DNA of 64,000 nucleotides, taken from NCBI GenBank assembly GCA_959601025.1, contig CAUGOD010000003.1:1-64000 (forward strand). The letters run 5' to 3'. The DNA comes from an uncultured Oscillospiraceae bacterium (lineage in GTDB: Bacteria > Bacillota > Clostridia > Oscillospirales > Acutalibacteraceae). Position 1 is the first letter of the stretch. Each line of letters opens with the position of its first letter. The translations under genes and the position numbers were made by a program. Shown here piece by piece: positions 62,700 to 64,000 of this stretch. The notes under the pieces were generated by a model. It did not search any database. It saw only the letters and a list, made by a program, of their open reading frames with translations, and was not told the DNA's origin.

Positions 62700-63665
62700 T
62701 CATTCGTCCTCCTTCTTGGGCTGGAAGCATTTGAGGTTCTGCACCGCCACGCCGAATACGATGACCGCCAGCCCGGCCAGATTGGCGGGGGTGATCGGCT
62801 CATGCAGCAGCAGGGCGATAAAAAGCAGGGTCGCAAAGGGGGTAATAAAGGACATGCTCGCCACAAAGGAGGCTTTCGCCGTCCGCAGCGCCTTGAACCA
62901 AAGGAAATAGCTGACACAGAAATTCATCACTGAGTTCCAGGCGATAGCGGCGAAAGCGCCCGGACCGGGAAGAGCGAAACCAGAATTCGTCAGCAGCAGC
63001 ACTGCCGAAATCAGAAAAGCCGCGGCGGCGTAAACAAAATTGCTGACCACGATATCCACCTCCGCCATCTTTCCAAGGGTGGAAAACAGCGCCCAGCACA
63101 AGGAAGCGCCAAGTGCGAGCAGGATACCGGGCACGCTGTCGATCTTCAGCGTAGTGAAATCTCCGCCGGTTACGATCAATACCATCCCGGCAAATCCCAG
63201 CAGCACCGACAGCAGCTTTCCCACCGTCATTTTTTCCCGGTTGATCGGCACGGCAAGCAGTGTGATAAACACCGGAAACAGGTAGTTAATGGAGGAAGCG
63301 GTTACCGGATTGGTCATGGACAGAGAAAGGGAATATAAGAAATAATAGAGGAAGGACAATACCGCCAGTATCGCCAGCCAAACCCACTGCCGGGAACGGA
63401 TTCGGCGGAGGAGCGAGAACTTTTTTGCCGCCAGCATCCACAACGCCAGCGAGACAAACGCGATGGAAAAGGTGAAAAAGGTTACCTGAAACACGTCCAG
63501 CGTGTTCAGGGCCAGCCGGTTGATCGCCGCAAAGGAGCCCCAGATGGCGATGAGCAGCAGCAGCATGGCGTAAGGCTTTCCGTTCGGCTCAGAAACCGCG
63601 CCCTGCGGTTTGGCAGCGGTCGAAGGCGCGGCGGCCGTATCGATAACAACGGTTAATTCATCCAT
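62700..63665 (-). CDS. EamA/DMT-family transporter
   Basis: 321 residues from ATG 10 bases after AGGA; a GTG 9 bases upstream is possible. Ten membrane helices in two EamA repeats (LLIAIWGSFAAINRLAL; ASLCWALFSTLGKMA), with the typical NPVTASSINYLFPVFITLLA helix. Such proteins export or import small metabolites, amino acids or nucleotides across the membrane; the substrate cannot be told. The first 30 residues are an Ala/Pro-rich cytosolic tail, longer than usual. Confidence 0.88.
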   Translation of the reverse strand: MDELTVVIDTAAAPSTAAKPQGAVSEPNGKPYAMLLLLIAIWGSFAAINRLALNTLDVFQVTFFTFSIAFVSLALWMLAAKKFSLLRRIRSRQWVWLAILAVLSFLYYFLYSLSLSMTNPVTASSINYLFPVFITLLAVPINREKMTVGKLLSVLLGFAGMVLIVTGGDFTTLKIDSVPGILLALGASLCWALFSTLGKMAEVDIVVSNFVYAAAAFLISAVLLLTNSGFALPGPGAFAAIAWNSVMNFCVSYFLWFKALRTAKASFVASMSFITPFATLLFIALLLHEPITPANLAGLAVIVFGVAVQNLKCFQPKKEDE

Positions 63666-63812
63666 GGATAACACATCCTGAACAATCGGCGCCGCGGAAC
63701 GGCGTGATGCGCTGTTCCGCGGCGCCGGAAAAATTAAGAAAATAAATGGGAGGAGCAGAGTCCTTTCAGCGAAGCCCTTCCGACAGGGCCGCCGGTTCTG
63801 GCCGGCGGCTGG

Positions 63813-64000
63813 CTATGCGCCGGCCTCCAGTTCAGCGAGAATTTCCCGCAGGTCCTGCTTTTCCCCGTCGGTGCAGCCGTACCGGTCCGCCTGTGCGAGA
63901 CGATCCCGGACAAACTTCACCGCCAGCGGGCGGTTCAGGGGACGGGGCTCTCCGCCCACAATACGGCGATAATTCTCACGGTAAATCTTATCCAGCGCCG
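63813..64000 (-). CDS. C-terminus of an unidentified protein, cut by the window edge
   Basis: 62 codons on the minus strand ending at TAG (63813-63815). The end reads LDKIYRENYRRIVGGEPRP, NRPLAVKFVRDRLAQADRYG and DGEKQDLREILAELEAGA. The codon use and amphipathic helices look like a real gene end, with a GC-rich hairpin just downstream. I cannot name the family from this piece. Confidence 0.6.
   Translation of the reverse strand, partial: ALDKIYRENYRRIVGGEPRPLNRPLAVKFVRDRLAQADRYGCTDGEKQDLREILAELEAGA

Noticed and set aside
62121..62933. 270-residue plus-strand frame
   Set aside because: Runs into the antisense of the EamA gene, with no ribosome site or recognisable domain.

Overview
The window reads as chromosomal DNA of a Gram-positive anaerobe of the Clostridia, most likely Oscillospirales. 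The support is GC-rich coding sequence with strong AGGAGG ribosome sites and AT-rich intergenic promoters, DUF1836 and DUF5696 genes, lipoprotein solute-binding proteins, CBM35-bearing secreted enzymes, and surface proteins ending in SP(S/A)TGE sortase-like signals. Almost every gene is on the minus strand, so operons run from high to low coordinates. Starts were chosen by ribosome-binding site and are often shorter than the maximal open frame.

Region 1 (304-32425) is a large alpha-glucan locus. Its distal end encodes two secreted GH31 transglycosylases that closely resemble CtsZ (6-alpha-glucosyltransferase) and CtsY (3-alpha-isomaltosyltransferase). This is the pair that converts maltooligosaccharides into the cyclic tetrasaccharide of alternating alpha-1,6 and alpha-1,3 glucose (cycloalternan). 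A long upstream operon starts with a LacI regulator. It then encodes a cytosolic CtsY-lineage GH31, an unassigned (alpha/alpha)6-type enzyme, a GH65 phosphorylase, two solute-binding lipoproteins (one a 983-residue fusion), two ABC permease pairs, an NHL/TPR/Yip1 membrane protein, a DUF5696 protein, a third GH31 anchored as a lipoprotein, and beta-phosphoglucomutase. Together they suggest a make-outside, import and phosphorolyse-inside strategy. No ABC ATPase and no GH13 alpha-1,6-glucosidase are present.

Region 2 (32426-36845) is a boundary: promoter and operator of the first lacI, an IS256-type transposase remnant, rsmF on the plus strand, a methyltransferase remnant, a GNAT acetyltransferase and a PAP2 membrane protein.

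Region 3 (37040-44798) is an aromatic amino-acid operon (aroF-tyrA-aroB-nitroreductase-aroA-aroC-pheA). It is preceded by a consensus promoter, a 39-codon leader peptide dense in Phe and Tyr codons, and a strong intrinsic terminator, which is the layout of ribosome-mediated attenuation.

Region 4 (44879-47816) holds a second nitroreductase, a small membrane protein, an SGNH hydrolase and a DUF1836 regulator, closed by a perfect 30-bp hairpin.

Region 5 (47847-62115) is a second carbohydrate region: a cupin D-lyxose isomerase-like protein, GH36, AlsK- and AlsE-like enzymes, a LacI regulator, GH38 alpha-mannosidase, a ribokinase-family kinase and two related cell-wall-anchored putative carbohydrate-binding proteins. 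Six near-identical operator-like sites (GAAAACGWTTAC type) are spread through it, three of them at the predicted transcription start. The window ends with an EamA transporter and the C-terminus of an unidentified protein.
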